Origin: JALOOB01 sp040766655
Lineage (GTDB): Bacteria; Chloroflexota; Anaerolineae; CG2-30-64-16
DNA: 64,000 bases
Direction: 5' to 3'
Assembly (NCBI GenBank): GCA_040766655.1
Contig: JAXGQB010000008.1
Location: forward strand, 124,001 to 188,000
The notes beneath the pieces are model-generated. The model saw only the letters and a list, made by a program, of their open reading frames with translations. It did no database searches and was not told the DNA's origin. Shown here in pieces: positions 16,687 to 24,646 of the stretch. Each line of letters opens with the position of its first letter. Within the stretch, counting starts at the first letter, position 1. A program made the translations under genes and the position numbers.

Positions 16687-17132
16687 GCCTGGGGGATCGG
16701 CTGCGGCTGCTGCGTGCACAGCGGGGTGGAATCTCGCCGGTGGAGATCGAGGACGCGCTGCCGGAACTGCCGAAGGGGCTGTACCGTTCGATCGAACAGC
16801 GCTACCGGGCCTTGGGTGACGACGCGTCGATCGCGATGCTGGCGTCTTATTTCGACGTTCCCTTCGAGGACCTGCGGTGGCGGCTCGACTGGCCCCGCAA
16901 GGCATTGAGCCGCGCCCTGGTGCACGCCATCAAGAGCGACCTGCCCATCACGCTCGAACTGTCGAGCGGCGGGAGCGTCACCGGCAAGGTGGCCTGGTGG
17001 GATCTGGGTGCAGCCGCCATCGAGACGGATGGCGGCGAGGTCGTGGTCCAGCGCCACGCGGTGGAGCGATGGGATCCGCTCGCACCCGATGTGGCGGATG
17101 AGCCGGAGGATGAGGGTCTGCCTGCCGATTGA
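16683..17132 (+). CDS. Helix-turn-helix protein with C-terminal Sm-like domain (paralogue 2)
   Basis: A 149-residue relative of the preceding gene. The N-terminal part (LGDRLRLLRAQRGGISPVEIE through SYFDVPFEDLRWRL) is a divergent XRE-like helical domain. The C-terminal half (about residues 88-132) has LPITLELSSGGSVTGKVAWW and VVVQRHAVERW, again the Sm1/Sm2 layout, here with an R-H-A-V close to the K-H-A-I of Hfq. It ends in an acidic tail. Tandem, overlapping paralogues suggest a hetero-oligomer. No named family is recognised. Confidence 0.62.
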   Translation: MSLGDRLRLLRAQRGGISPVEIEDALPELPKGLYRSIEQRYRALGDDASIAMLASYFDVPFEDLRWRLDWPRKALSRALVHAIKSDLPITLELSSGGSVTGKVAWWDLGAAAIETDGGEVVVQRHAVERWDPLAPDVADEPEDEGLPAD

Positions 17133-17147
17133 AATCGCCACGGTGGT

Positions 17148-17600
17148 TCAATCGCCTTCTTGCCGCGCAAACGCGGCAAGAAGGTTCTCGCCCAGCCTGA
17201 CGACCTTACCCGCCTGGTCGACGGAGATGTGCTTCGTCGTCCCCGAGACGAGCAGCGCCCCATCGGTGACCCGGCGGACCTCGTAGCTGAACGTCATGCC
17301 CCGGCTGCCCAGGTGGCTCAGCGCCGCGCGGATGCATACCTCGTCGTCGTACCGCGCGGGCAGGTGGTAGCGCGCGTTGACCTCCGCGACAGCGAGGCTG
17401 ACCCCCTCGGCCTCCATGCGCGAATATGGATATCCGAGCGCACGCGTGAACGCGCTGCGCCCCTCCTCGAACCACGTCACGTACGATGCGTGATGCACGA
17501 TTCCCATCGCATCCGTCTCGAAGTAACGCACCCGGAAGCGGGTTTCGACCGCCAGGTGGCCCTGTTCGGTCCTCACGAGTCGTTCGTCTCTGTCACTCAT
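17148..17600 (-). CDS. Acyl-CoA thioesterase, 4HBT/YbgC hotdog family
   Basis: A 150-residue hotdog-fold thioesterase. VRYFETDAMGIVHHASYVTWFEEGR is the 4HBT active-site signature, with the catalytic aspartate in ETDAMG. Proteins of this group hydrolyse short or aromatic acyl-CoA thioesters; the substrate cannot be read from sequence. It converges on the HTH-Sm pair, and a 13-bp hairpin lies over its last codons. A gap of about 58 bp separates it from the phosphofructokinase gene upstream. Confidence 0.88.
   Translation of the reverse strand: MSDRDERLVRTEQGHLAVETRFRVRYFETDAMGIVHHASYVTWFEEGRSAFTRALGYPYSRMEAEGVSLAVAEVNARYHLPARYDDEVCIRAALSHLGSRGMTFSYEVRRVTDGALLVSGTTKHISVDQAGKVVRLGENLLAAFARQEGD
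17155..17184. terminator. Hairpin between convergent genes
   Basis: CCTTCTTGCCGCG (17155-17167) and CGCGGCAAGAAGG (17172-17184) form a perfect 13-bp stem with loop CAAA. It lies over the final codons of the thioesterase gene and 23 bp after the HTH-Sm stop. There is no long U-tract, so termination is plausible but not proven. Confidence 0.5.
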
Positions 17601-17658
17601 GTCGTGCGCCTATCGGCACCGTGATCTCGGTGCACAGCGTGCCTGCGGCATCGTGCTT

Positions 17659-18942
17659 TCAGAAGGGACGGGGCGCCACCCCAGCAAGGTAGCCGTACCG
17701 CTCCCGAAACTGGTCGATCGTCAGGTTGGTCTGCATCGCCATGCGGGCGAGCAACATGGTGTCCGACGCGTGCTGCGGTTTGAGCCGGATCATGAACTTG
17801 TACGCGGAGCGATAGGTGAACGAGTCGACGTTGACCATGCGCACGCCCGTGCGCCCCGTGGCCGGATCCATGATCGTCTCCGACGGGATGGGGACGATCT
17901 GGTTGCCCTGCAGGGTGATGGTGGCGCTGTTGCCACCCTTGAGCAGGAAGTCGACGGCGGCCTCGCCGAGGGAGCGCGTGTAGTCGATATCATACGCGAT
18001 GGGCGCCGCGCAGCGCAGCTCGTAGCCCAACTCCTTGTCCCGCACCGGCATCTTGATGCCCAGTTCGGCCAGGTCCTTGATCACCCACCGCTTGAGGATA
18101 TCGGAAAAAGCGATGTCGTGCAGCGGCACGTGGCCGTGTGGGTCCTGGTCGATGCCCTCCAGGTAGCTGGAGTCCTCCGGGGCCAGATACTCCAGCACGC
18201 CCTCCGCGATCAGCGCCACACCGTAGTGTTTGCCCTCGACCAACCGGCGCAGGATCGAGGTCGCCAGGATGTCGACCACCTCCTGCAGGCGGATCGGCCG
18301 GCCGCGCCACTCCTCCGGGATGATCGTCAGTGTTGCACCGGAGCTCTTGCCGATGCCCAGGGCCAGGTGCCCCGCCTTGCGGCCCATGGTGACCACGACG
18401 AACCAGGTCTGACTGGTCAGTGCATCCTCCATGAAGGTCATCACGATCCGCGTGCCCATCTCGCGCGCGGTTTCGAACCCGAAGGTGGGGATTCCCTCGG
18501 GCAGGGGCAGGTCGTTGTCGATGGTCTTGGGAACGTGCACCGCCTGGACGGAAAGGCCCATGTCCTGGCACGCGTGCTGCGCCACCTTGTACAGGGAGTA
18601 TGCGGTGTCGTCGCCGCCGATGCCCAGCAGCATCGTGATGCCGGCCTCGGCCAGCGTTCGGGCGCACGTCCTCAGGCTGTCGACCGACTTCGTGGGGTTC
18701 GCGCGCGACGTGCGCAGGATCGAGCCGCCGTCGAGGTGGATGCGCGACACCGCGCCGATAGTCAGCGGCGTGGAGACGAGCTTGCCCTTCATCAGGTGCT
18801 CGAACCCGTCATAGATTCCGATCACCTCGATGCCGTTATTGATCGCCTCGATGGTGGCCGAATGGATCACTCCGTTGATGCCCGGTGCGGGGCCGCCGCC
18901 GACGAGGATGGCCATGCGCCGTGGGTTGGTGTCAGTGGACAT
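17659..18942 (-). CDS. pfk: 6-phosphofructokinase, probably PPi-dependent
   Basis: A 427-residue PfkA-superfamily enzyme. The N-terminus has GGGPAPGINGVI; the phosphoryl-donor loop reads GIGGDDTA, with Asp where ATP enzymes have Gly (GGDGS), and this change is linked to pyrophosphate use. PKTIDNDL carries the catalytic TIDND, and VTMGRKAGHLAL is the MGR substrate motif. AGGAG precedes the ATG. A reversible PPi enzyme would suit the nearby pgi, tal and glycogen genes. Donor specificity remains inferred from one motif. Confidence 0.87.
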   Translation of the reverse strand: MSTDTNPRRMAILVGGGPAPGINGVIHSATIEAINNGIEVIGIYDGFEHLMKGKLVSTPLTIGAVSRIHLDGGSILRTSRANPTKSVDSLRTCARTLAEAGITMLLGIGGDDTAYSLYKVAQHACQDMGLSVQAVHVPKTIDNDLPLPEGIPTFGFETAREMGTRIVMTFMEDALTSQTWFVVVTMGRKAGHLALGIGKSSGATLTIIPEEWRGRPIRLQEVVDILATSILRRLVEGKHYGVALIAEGVLEYLAPEDSSYLEGIDQDPHGHVPLHDIAFSDILKRWVIKDLAELGIKMPVRDKELGYELRCAAPIAYDIDYTRSLGEAAVDFLLKGGNSATITLQGNQIVPIPSETIMDPATGRTGVRMVNVDSFTYRSAYKFMIRLKPQHASDTMLLARMAMQTNLTIDQFRERYGYLAGVAPRPF

Positions 18943-18995
18943 GCTGTACTCCTGACCGCATGATAGCGTCTGTTCTCACGAATGAATGCGTTGCC

Positions 18996-20024
18996 TCAAT
19001 CCGCTGTAGCGTCGAGGAAGTGCGCGTCGCGGCCCGGGGCTGCAGGGCTCGCCAGCGCGGGCTTTCCGGCGGTAGGTTCGAGGATCGCGACGTCCTCACC
19101 GAATCGCTGAAGGACGGCCCGGACCTCCGCCCTGGTCGGCACGTTGAGGCCGGTTCCGCGCTTCTGCACCTTGGCAGCGCCGATCGCGTTGGCGAGCGTG
19201 CCGAGCGCTGAAAGCGACAAGTCGTTGAGATAGCCGAAGATCACGCCGGCCGCCAGGCTGTCGCCCGCGCCGGTAGCATCCACCGCAGGCACGGGGTAGC
19301 CCGGCGCGATCTCGAAGGTGTCGCGCGAGATGAGCAGCGCGCCGGCCACGTCACGCTTGACCACCGCCAGCCGCGCGCCGCCGGCTACCAGCGCCTGTCC
19401 TGCGGTGAGCGGGTCCGCAGCCCCGGTCAGGCGCATGGCCTCGCGCGCGTTGGCCAGCACCACGTGCGCCAGGCCCGCGATCTCCTTGTGCCACTCGTTG
19501 TCGATCGAGGGGTTGCCCGGGCCAGGGTCGAAGAAGCTCGGCACGCCCGCGGACGCGGCGACGCGAAATGCGTCACGCACCAGGCTCACGACGCCCTCGG
19601 TCTCGGCCCAGCCGTCCGCGAACAAGGCCCGGGCGGCCGCGATCTCGTCGCGCCAGGCCTCGGGCAGGGCGGTCAATCGCAGCTCGCCCCGGTAGCCCAG
19701 GTAGGCCGGCTCGCCAGCCGCGTCCACGATGACGCCGGCGACGGGCGTCCGCACGGCCGTGCTCACGATCAGATGGCTGCAGTCGATGCCCTCGCCCTGA
19801 AGTCCCTCGAGCACCGCTTCGCCGAATGCATCGTAGCCCAGCTCGCCCAGGCACGTGACCGGCAGGCCCAGCCGCGCGGCCATGATGGCGGTGTTGCAGG
19901 CGCCGCCCGGGCCGAGCTGAAGGTAGTTGACGGGCGTGAGGTCGGTGGCCCGGACCGGGAACGCGGGTATGTGCATCGAGAGATCGGCGATCAGGTCGGC
20001 TATGACGATGACGGGAGCGGACAT
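18996..20024 (-). CDS. PfkB-family carbohydrate/nucleoside kinase
   Basis: A 342-residue ribokinase-fold kinase. It has the N-terminal GPGGACNTAIMAARLG and the C-terminal AVDATGAGDSLAAGVIFGYL, which carries the catalytic aspartate and anion hole. GGAGG lies before the ATG. It is the gene after an ECF importer (ecfS-ecfT-ecfA1-ecfA2) on the same strand, with only about 33 bp between, so it may phosphorylate the imported compound. Sugars, nucleosides and hydroxymethylpyrimidine are all possible for this superfamily. Confidence 0.87.
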   Translation of the reverse strand: MSAPVIVIADLIADLSMHIPAFPVRATDLTPVNYLQLGPGGACNTAIMAARLGLPVTCLGELGYDAFGEAVLEGLQGEGIDCSHLIVSTAVRTPVAGVIVDAAGEPAYLGYRGELRLTALPEAWRDEIAAARALFADGWAETEGVVSLVRDAFRVAASAGVPSFFDPGPGNPSIDNEWHKEIAGLAHVVLANAREAMRLTGAADPLTAGQALVAGGARLAVVKRDVAGALLISRDTFEIAPGYPVPAVDATGAGDSLAAGVIFGYLNDLSLSALGTLANAIGAAKVQKRGTGLNVPTRAEVRAVLQRFGEDVAILEPTAGKPALASPAAPGRDAHFLDATAD

Positions 20025-20057
20025 GCTACCTCCAGGCGCGGTCGGGACACAAGGTGA

Positions 20058-20873
20058 TCAGGTTGTTTCATTAGTGCGGCGCTCCACCATGTCGACGAAA
20101 TCGCCGGGCGCCAGGGGCGTGCCGCTGTAGCCCAGCGCGTGGGCCAGCCGCGCCAGCTGTGGCGGCTCGACCTCGGCCTCGGCCAGGACGTCCGTGCGGG
20201 AGAGGACGTCGGGCGCGGGCCCCTCCGCCAGCACCTGGCCCCGGGCCATCACGATGACGCGCTCGAAGTGCTCGGCCGCGAAGTCGATGTCGTGCGTGAT
20301 GGTGATGACCGTGCGGCGCTCGGCCTTCAGTGCCCGAATGATTGCGCCAATGCGGGCCAGGCCGCGCGCATCCTGGCCGGTCGTGGGCTCGTCGAGCACG
20401 ATGAGCGGCGTGTGCATCGCGAGCACCGCGGCCAGCGCCAGAAGCTTGCGCTGCGACAGGTGCAGGTCGTACGGGTGTGCATTGACTTCGGCCTCCAACC
20501 CCACCATCGCGAGTGCCTCGGCGGCCGCGCTGGCCGACGCTTCTTCGCTGCGGCCAAGATTCCTGGGGCCGAAGCTGGCCTCCTTGATCACCGAGCGCTC
20601 GAAGAGCTGGTCGTCGGGGTTCTGGAACACGTAGCCGACGCGTGACGCGAGCTTTGCAACGGAGACGCTGCGGGTGTCCCACTCGCCCACCGTCACCGAG
20701 CCGGACGTGGGGCGCAACAGCCCGTTGAACTGCTTCACGAGCGTCGTCTTGCCCGCGCCGTTCTCGCCCACGATGGCCACCGCCTCGCCGGAGAGCAGCG
20801 TGAGCGTCACACCGCGCAGCGCCTGGACGCCGGACGGGTAGGTGAAGGTCAGGTCGGTGACGGCGATGTTCAT
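20058..20873 (-). CDS. ecfA2: ECF transporter ATPase, second subunit
   Basis: A 271-residue ABC ATPase. Walker A GENGAGKTT, FQNPDDQLFE, signature HLSQRKLLALA (degenerate, lacking the usual SGG) and Walker B LIVLDEPTTGQD are visible, with switch THD. It pairs with the adjacent EcfA1 to form the heterodimeric motor of an energy-coupling factor importer. Its ATG overlaps the ecfA1 stop (ATGA). The long open frame extending upstream belongs to another frame of ecfA1 and is not used. Confidence 0.92.
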   Translation of the reverse strand: MNIAVTDLTFTYPSGVQALRGVTLTLLSGEAVAIVGENGAGKTTLVKQFNGLLRPTSGSVTVGEWDTRSVSVAKLASRVGYVFQNPDDQLFERSVIKEASFGPRNLGRSEEASASAAAEALAMVGLEAEVNAHPYDLHLSQRKLLALAAVLAMHTPLIVLDEPTTGQDARGLARIGAIIRALKAERRTVITITHDIDFAAEHFERVIVMARGQVLAEGPAPDVLSRTDVLAEAEVEPPQLARLAHALGYSGTPLAPGDFVDMVERRTNETT

Positions 20874-21706
20874 GGGGCGAAGTATCCGATCGCGTCGTCG
20901 AGCGTCACGGGCATGGGTCTGTCCGCAGGACGCAGTCCCCGCTCGACGGCCGCGCGCGCGGCCTGCGTGTAGCGCGTCGCCGCGATGCCGAGCGGCTCCA
21001 GGCCCCCCTCCGCCAGCACCTGGCGCGGGGGACCGTCCCGCGCGATATGTCCTTCCTGGAGGACGAGGAGGCGGTCCGCATGCACCGCGATCCACTCCAG
21101 CTTGTGCTCGGCCAGCACGACCGTCGTGCCGGTCTTCGTCAGACTGTCGAGCGTCTCGAAGACCTCGCGTGTGCCGACCGGGTCCAGCTGCGACGTGGGC
21201 TCGTCCAGCACGAGCACCTGGGGCCGCATGACGATGACCGACGCGATGGCGAGCCGCTGCTGCTGTCCGCCCGACAGGGCATAGGGCGACCGTTCGGCCA
21301 GTTCGCCGAGCCCGGTGAGCTGCAGCGCCTCCTCGATGCGCTGGAGCATTTCCTCTCGTGGGACGCCGAGGTTCTCCAGCCCGAAGGCGAGCTCCTCGCG
21401 CACGGTGAAGCGCGCGCCGGTGATCTGGTTGAAGGGGTTGGCGAACACCAGGCCGATCTGCCCCGCCAGCTGTGCGAGGGGCGTCTGCACCAGGTCGTGG
21501 CCGGCCACGCGAATGTCGCCGGTCACCTCGCCCTTGTAGAAGCCGGGGATGAAGCCTGCGATCGCGTAGCACAGCGTCGACTTGCCCGCGAGGTTGGGCC
21601 CCACCACCGCGCAGAACTGGCCGGCGGGGACGTGCAAGTCGATGTCGCGCAGCGCGGGCCGGGGCGCGCCCGGGTAGGTGTAGGTCAGCCCCACGAGGTC
21701 GATCAC
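20870..21706 (-). CDS. ecfA1: ECF transporter ATPase, first subunit
   Basis: A 278-residue ABC ATPase with Walker A GPNLAGKST, the ECF-type Q-loop FANPFNQITG, a full signature LSGGQQQRLAIAS and Walker B VLVLDEPTSQLD. The switch region reads AEHKLEWI, with an E-H pair. The start is a GTG that overlaps the ecfT stop (GTGA). With EcfA2 it makes an asymmetric pair: here the signature is canonical while in EcfA2 it is degenerate. Confidence 0.92.
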   Translation of the reverse strand: MIDLVGLTYTYPGAPRPALRDIDLHVPAGQFCAVVGPNLAGKSTLCYAIAGFIPGFYKGEVTGDIRVAGHDLVQTPLAQLAGQIGLVFANPFNQITGARFTVREELAFGLENLGVPREEMLQRIEEALQLTGLGELAERSPYALSGGQQQRLAIASVIVMRPQVLVLDEPTSQLDPVGTREVFETLDSLTKTGTTVVLAEHKLEWIAVHADRLLVLQEGHIARDGPPRQVLAEGGLEPLGIAATRYTQAARAAVERGLRPADRPMPVTLDDAIGYFAP

Positions 21707-22488
21707 AGCAGCCGCCTTATCAGGATTCCGCCGGCGATCGCTGCGACCATGCCGATGACCAGCAGGATGCGGGCCGCGGCCTGCGCCCGTGAGTCAGGCA
21801 GGATCAGCAGGCTCGTCTTGGGACCCTCCCGCGCGAACGCGCGGGCCTCGAGCGCCATGGCGCGTTCCTCGATGTCGATGATGCTGCCGAGCACCAGGGG
21901 CACGACCAGCGGCAGGAGTGCACGCACCCGCCGGCCGACGCCGCCCTCCGTCTCCAGCCCCCGCGCACGTTGCGCGTCGAGGATGGTGTTGGCCTTGTTC
22001 TGGAAGCGGGGCGCGATCTGCAACGTGGCCAGGACGATGTACGTCAGGGCCTTGGGCGCGCCGCGCTGATCGAGCGCAATCATCAGGCTGTCGGGCCGGG
22101 TGGTGAGGGAGAGGAGCAAAAAGCTCCCCACGACCGCCAGGATGCGCCCGGTAGTCTGCGCCGCAAAGAGCAGGCCCTCCCGCTTCAGCGAGAGTGGGCC
22201 CAGATGGACGATGGGCTCTCCGCCCGACCAGAACAGCCCCTGGATCAGAAAGACCGAGATGGCGAACGGCAGGGCAATCTTGAGCGCGCTGGAGAGGAGT
22301 CTGGGGAGCACCTGCCCCCACGCGGCCAACGGCAGGACGACCAGGAGGAAGACCAGGTAGGGTCCCCACGGCCCGGGCAGCGCGAGCCCCGCGACCAGGC
22401 AGAAACCGACCAGCGCCAGCGTCGTCAGAGGATGCAGGCGGTGCAGGCCGCTCGGCCGGGGCGTGTACAGGCTGAATGCATTTGCCAT
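21703..22488 (-). CDS. ecfT: ECF transporter T component
   Basis: A roughly 261-residue membrane coupling protein starting MANAFSLYTPRPSGLHRLHPLTTLAL. It has about five hydrophobic segments and the cytoplasmic coupling helices with an LDQRGAPKALTYI segment and LDAQRARGLETEG, matching the EcfT A-R-A/G-type motifs. I chose the ATG at 22488 on homology; an in-frame GTG at 22542 would add 18 residues encoded by repeat-like DNA. It overlaps ecfA1. Confidence 0.88.
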   Translation of the reverse strand: MANAFSLYTPRPSGLHRLHPLTTLALVGFCLVAGLALPGPWGPYLVFLLVVLPLAAWGQVLPRLLSSALKIALPFAISVFLIQGLFWSGGEPIVHLGPLSLKREGLLFAAQTTGRILAVVGSFLLLSLTTRPDSLMIALDQRGAPKALTYIVLATLQIAPRFQNKANTILDAQRARGLETEGGVGRRVRALLPLVVPLVLGSIIDIEERAMALEARAFAREGPKTSLLILPDSRAQAAARILLVIGMVAAIAGGILIRRLL

Positions 22489-22502
22489 GGGCAGGCGTGA
22501 GC

Positions 22503-22574
22503 CGCAGAGGTCACAGAAGGCCCCGAGATTATCCCATGCCACCTCGGAGCGAGGCGGCCGTGATGACCTCTGCG
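22503..22574. repeat. CTCTGCG-type repeat in the ecfS-ecfT gap
   Basis: CGCAGAGGTCA (22503-22513) and TGACCTCTGCG (22564-22574) are perfect complements about 50 nt apart. After the right arm the CTCTGCG motif repeats once more, followed by ACTCTGTGG, reaching the ecfS stop. It lies between two cotranscribed transporter genes and may fold in the mRNA. Confidence 0.6.
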
Positions 22575-22593
22575 CTCTCTGCGCACTCTGTGG

Positions 22594-23175
22594 CTACTTC
22601 GGCAGCTTGTCCGACATCGGGAAGCGCAGGCGCAGGCGCAGCGGCAGCGCAAGCACGATCAGGAAGACGACCAGGAAGGTCGCCAGCTTGTCCAGCGGAT
22701 CGGAGACGATGCCCTGGCCGAAGGTCGCCTGCATGATGCCTGCGCCCGAGGCGCGCAGCGCGGCGACGATCAGGTCCGTGCCCGCACCCGTCACGCCGCC
22801 GAAGACGATTGCGGATGTCGGCGCGGAGATGATCGCAGCCACCACGCCGGTGATCAGGCCGCCGAGGCCCCACATCCAGATCTTCTTGGCCCACCCAATC
22901 TGCGTGAAGATGCCGGCGAGCAGGCCGATGACGGCAGCCACGTAGAAGAAGGGCGTGTAGGTTGGATTCAGGCCCGAGAGTCCCCAGATCAGATTCGACA
23001 GCGCGCCGGTGAGCAGGCCGGCGAGCGGTCCGGCGAGCATGCCTACGAGCACGGTGCCGATGGAATCGAGATAGATGGGGAGCTTCAGGAGGACGACGAT
23101 CTGTCCGATGGCGATGTTGATGGCGATGGCGACCGGGATTAGCGCCAGAGTGAGTGTGTTGAAGCTTCGCTTCAT
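22594..23175 (-). CDS. ECF transporter substrate-binding (S) component
   Basis: A 193-residue protein with about six membrane helices, starting MKRSFNTLTLALIPVAIAIN. The early helix boundary PIYLDSIGTVLVGMLAGPLAG resembles ECF S components whose first helices contact EcfT. The ATG is preceded by CAGGAGGGA. Its neighbours are ecfT, ecfA1 and ecfA2, so the module is self-contained. The substrate is not recognisable. A PfkB kinase downstream and a phosphatase-superfamily enzyme upstream suggest a phosphorylatable compound such as a nucleoside or vitamin precursor. The tail is rich in Leu-Arg repeats. Confidence 0.8.
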   Translation of the reverse strand: MKRSFNTLTLALIPVAIAINIAIGQIVVLLKLPIYLDSIGTVLVGMLAGPLAGLLTGALSNLIWGLSGLNPTYTPFFYVAAVIGLLAGIFTQIGWAKKIWMWGLGGLITGVVAAIISAPTSAIVFGGVTGAGTDLIVAALRASGAGIMQATFGQGIVSDPLDKLATFLVVFLIVLALPLRLRLRFPMSDKLPK

Positions 23176-23271
23176 GCAGTCCCTCCTGTCGAAAAACAGC
23201 CGTTGATAAGATGCGCCCATTGTAGGCGAAACGCCCGCGCATGTCCAGTGAGCGCGGGCTGGAGCGAAACG

Positions 23272-24534
23272 TCAGGAGGGTGCGTATGCCAGGAGAGGTA
23301 TCTCCAGCTCATTGGGCGACAGCCCGCCGTGATACCCGTAGTAGTGTAGCTCGAAGCGGCCCTGTTCGAACCACCACACCGACTCCCCTTGATGGGGCAG
23401 AATGACCAGGTTTCCCACGCGGCCCAGGAAGGCCTCGCCCGGCGGTTCGGCGCCGAAGAAGCCCGCTGCGATCATGTCCGCGGTGCGATACACGGCAGCG
23501 CGGCCCGCGAGCCGGCGCGTCAGGAAGTCGTGGGCCTCGTCGAGCATCTCCTCGTGCACGTGAAGGAAGAAATCGCGCGGCGCGCCGGCGGGCGCCAGGG
23601 GGTGGCCCGCGCGATCGGTCTTCAAGTACCGCACGATCCCGTGGAAGGCCGGATCGCGGTCCAGATAAAGCGTCGTGGCAGGGTCGATCCCGGTCTCGCC
23701 GTGATCTGCGGTGAGCAGCACGAGGGTGTCGGTGCAGTCACCGATTTGAGACAGGAACTGGCGCTCCAGGGTGGTCAGGAACGCGTCGATCTCCGCGTCG
23801 ATCTGTGGCGAGTCCGGTCCGTACTGGTGCGCCATGGTATCGATCCGGTCGAAATAGAGCAGGTAGTATGCTGGCCCGGTATTTTCGTGTAGTGCACATT
23901 GCAGATTAACACATGCCTCCGGCAAGCTGCGGTATCCGACGCGTGTTGCGCCCCGGCACATGTGATCGGAGTAGGCGGATGGATCGAACTCCTTGGGTTG
24001 GAATACCGCCGATGCGATACCTTGTGCTGCCAGTTGCCGGTAGAGCGTGCCGGGGGGGAGGATGCTGGTGGGGTCGACGCCCGCCGCTGTGAGCAGTTCG
24101 TGCTCGTGTGTGCCCGCGAACGAGAAGATCAGCGGCACGATGATCGCATCCAGCTCCGGCTCGTAGTATTGCCACTCGTAGATGCCGGACTGGCCCACCT
24201 CGAGGCCCGTGTGCAGGGCGGTCACGTGTGCCGCGGTGGTGGAAGGGAATTGCGCGGTGAAGCGCGTCGCCGTACCACAATCGGTGAAGCGGCGCAGCGC
24301 CGGATGATCGCCTGCGAATCGTTCGAAGAAGTGCCAGGCAAAGCCATCGGCCAGGATGACTACGACTTTCGTGTAGTGCTCGGGAAGACCGGCCAGTACC
24401 TCGGGATGCAGCGCGGTCGTGCCGCGACCAAAGAGCCCTGCGATGCTGCGCGGCAGGGCGATGAAGCTGTGGCTATCGTAGGTCGGCCGGATAAACGCGG
24501 GATCGAGCTCGAACACGGGGCCTCCGACGGTCAC
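23272..24534 (-). CDS. Alkaline phosphatase superfamily (nucleotide pyrophosphatase/phosphodiesterase-like) protein
   Basis: A 420-residue metal-dependent hydrolase. VVVILADGFAW holds the first metal aspartate, FPSTTAAHVTALHTG the nucleophilic threonine, YFDRIDTMAHQYGP and LLTADHGE further metal ligands, and YHGGLSPNE a late histidine. This is the layout of type I phosphodiesterases and nucleotide pyrophosphatases. No clear signal peptide is seen, so it is probably cytoplasmic. The start is a GTG without a good ribosome site. It lies about 97 bp upstream of ecfS on the same strand and may release the compound that system handles. Confidence 0.82.
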   Translation of the reverse strand: MTVGGPVFELDPAFIRPTYDSHSFIALPRSIAGLFGRGTTALHPEVLAGLPEHYTKVVVILADGFAWHFFERFAGDHPALRRFTDCGTATRFTAQFPSTTAAHVTALHTGLEVGQSGIYEWQYYEPELDAIIVPLIFSFAGTHEHELLTAAGVDPTSILPPGTLYRQLAAQGIASAVFQPKEFDPSAYSDHMCRGATRVGYRSLPEACVNLQCALHENTGPAYYLLYFDRIDTMAHQYGPDSPQIDAEIDAFLTTLERQFLSQIGDCTDTLVLLTADHGETGIDPATTLYLDRDPAFHGIVRYLKTDRAGHPLAPAGAPRDFFLHVHEEMLDEAHDFLTRRLAGRAAVYRTADMIAAGFFGAEPPGEAFLGRVGNLVILPHQGESVWWFEQGRFELHYYGYHGGLSPNELEIPLLAYAPS

Positions 24535-24646
24535 CCCGGCGCGGGGTGGGATGTCCGGGGTGAACCATACAACGGGCCGCAGCCGATGTCAAAGGCCCCG
24601 ATGGATGAGCTTCATCGATCGCCCCGGTTCTTCAACGTCCGCGTTT

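Noticed and set aside
22489..22542. Upstream GTG extension of ecfT
   Set aside because: The added residues are encoded by repeat-like DNA and do not resemble EcfT N-termini; MANAFSLY is a better start.
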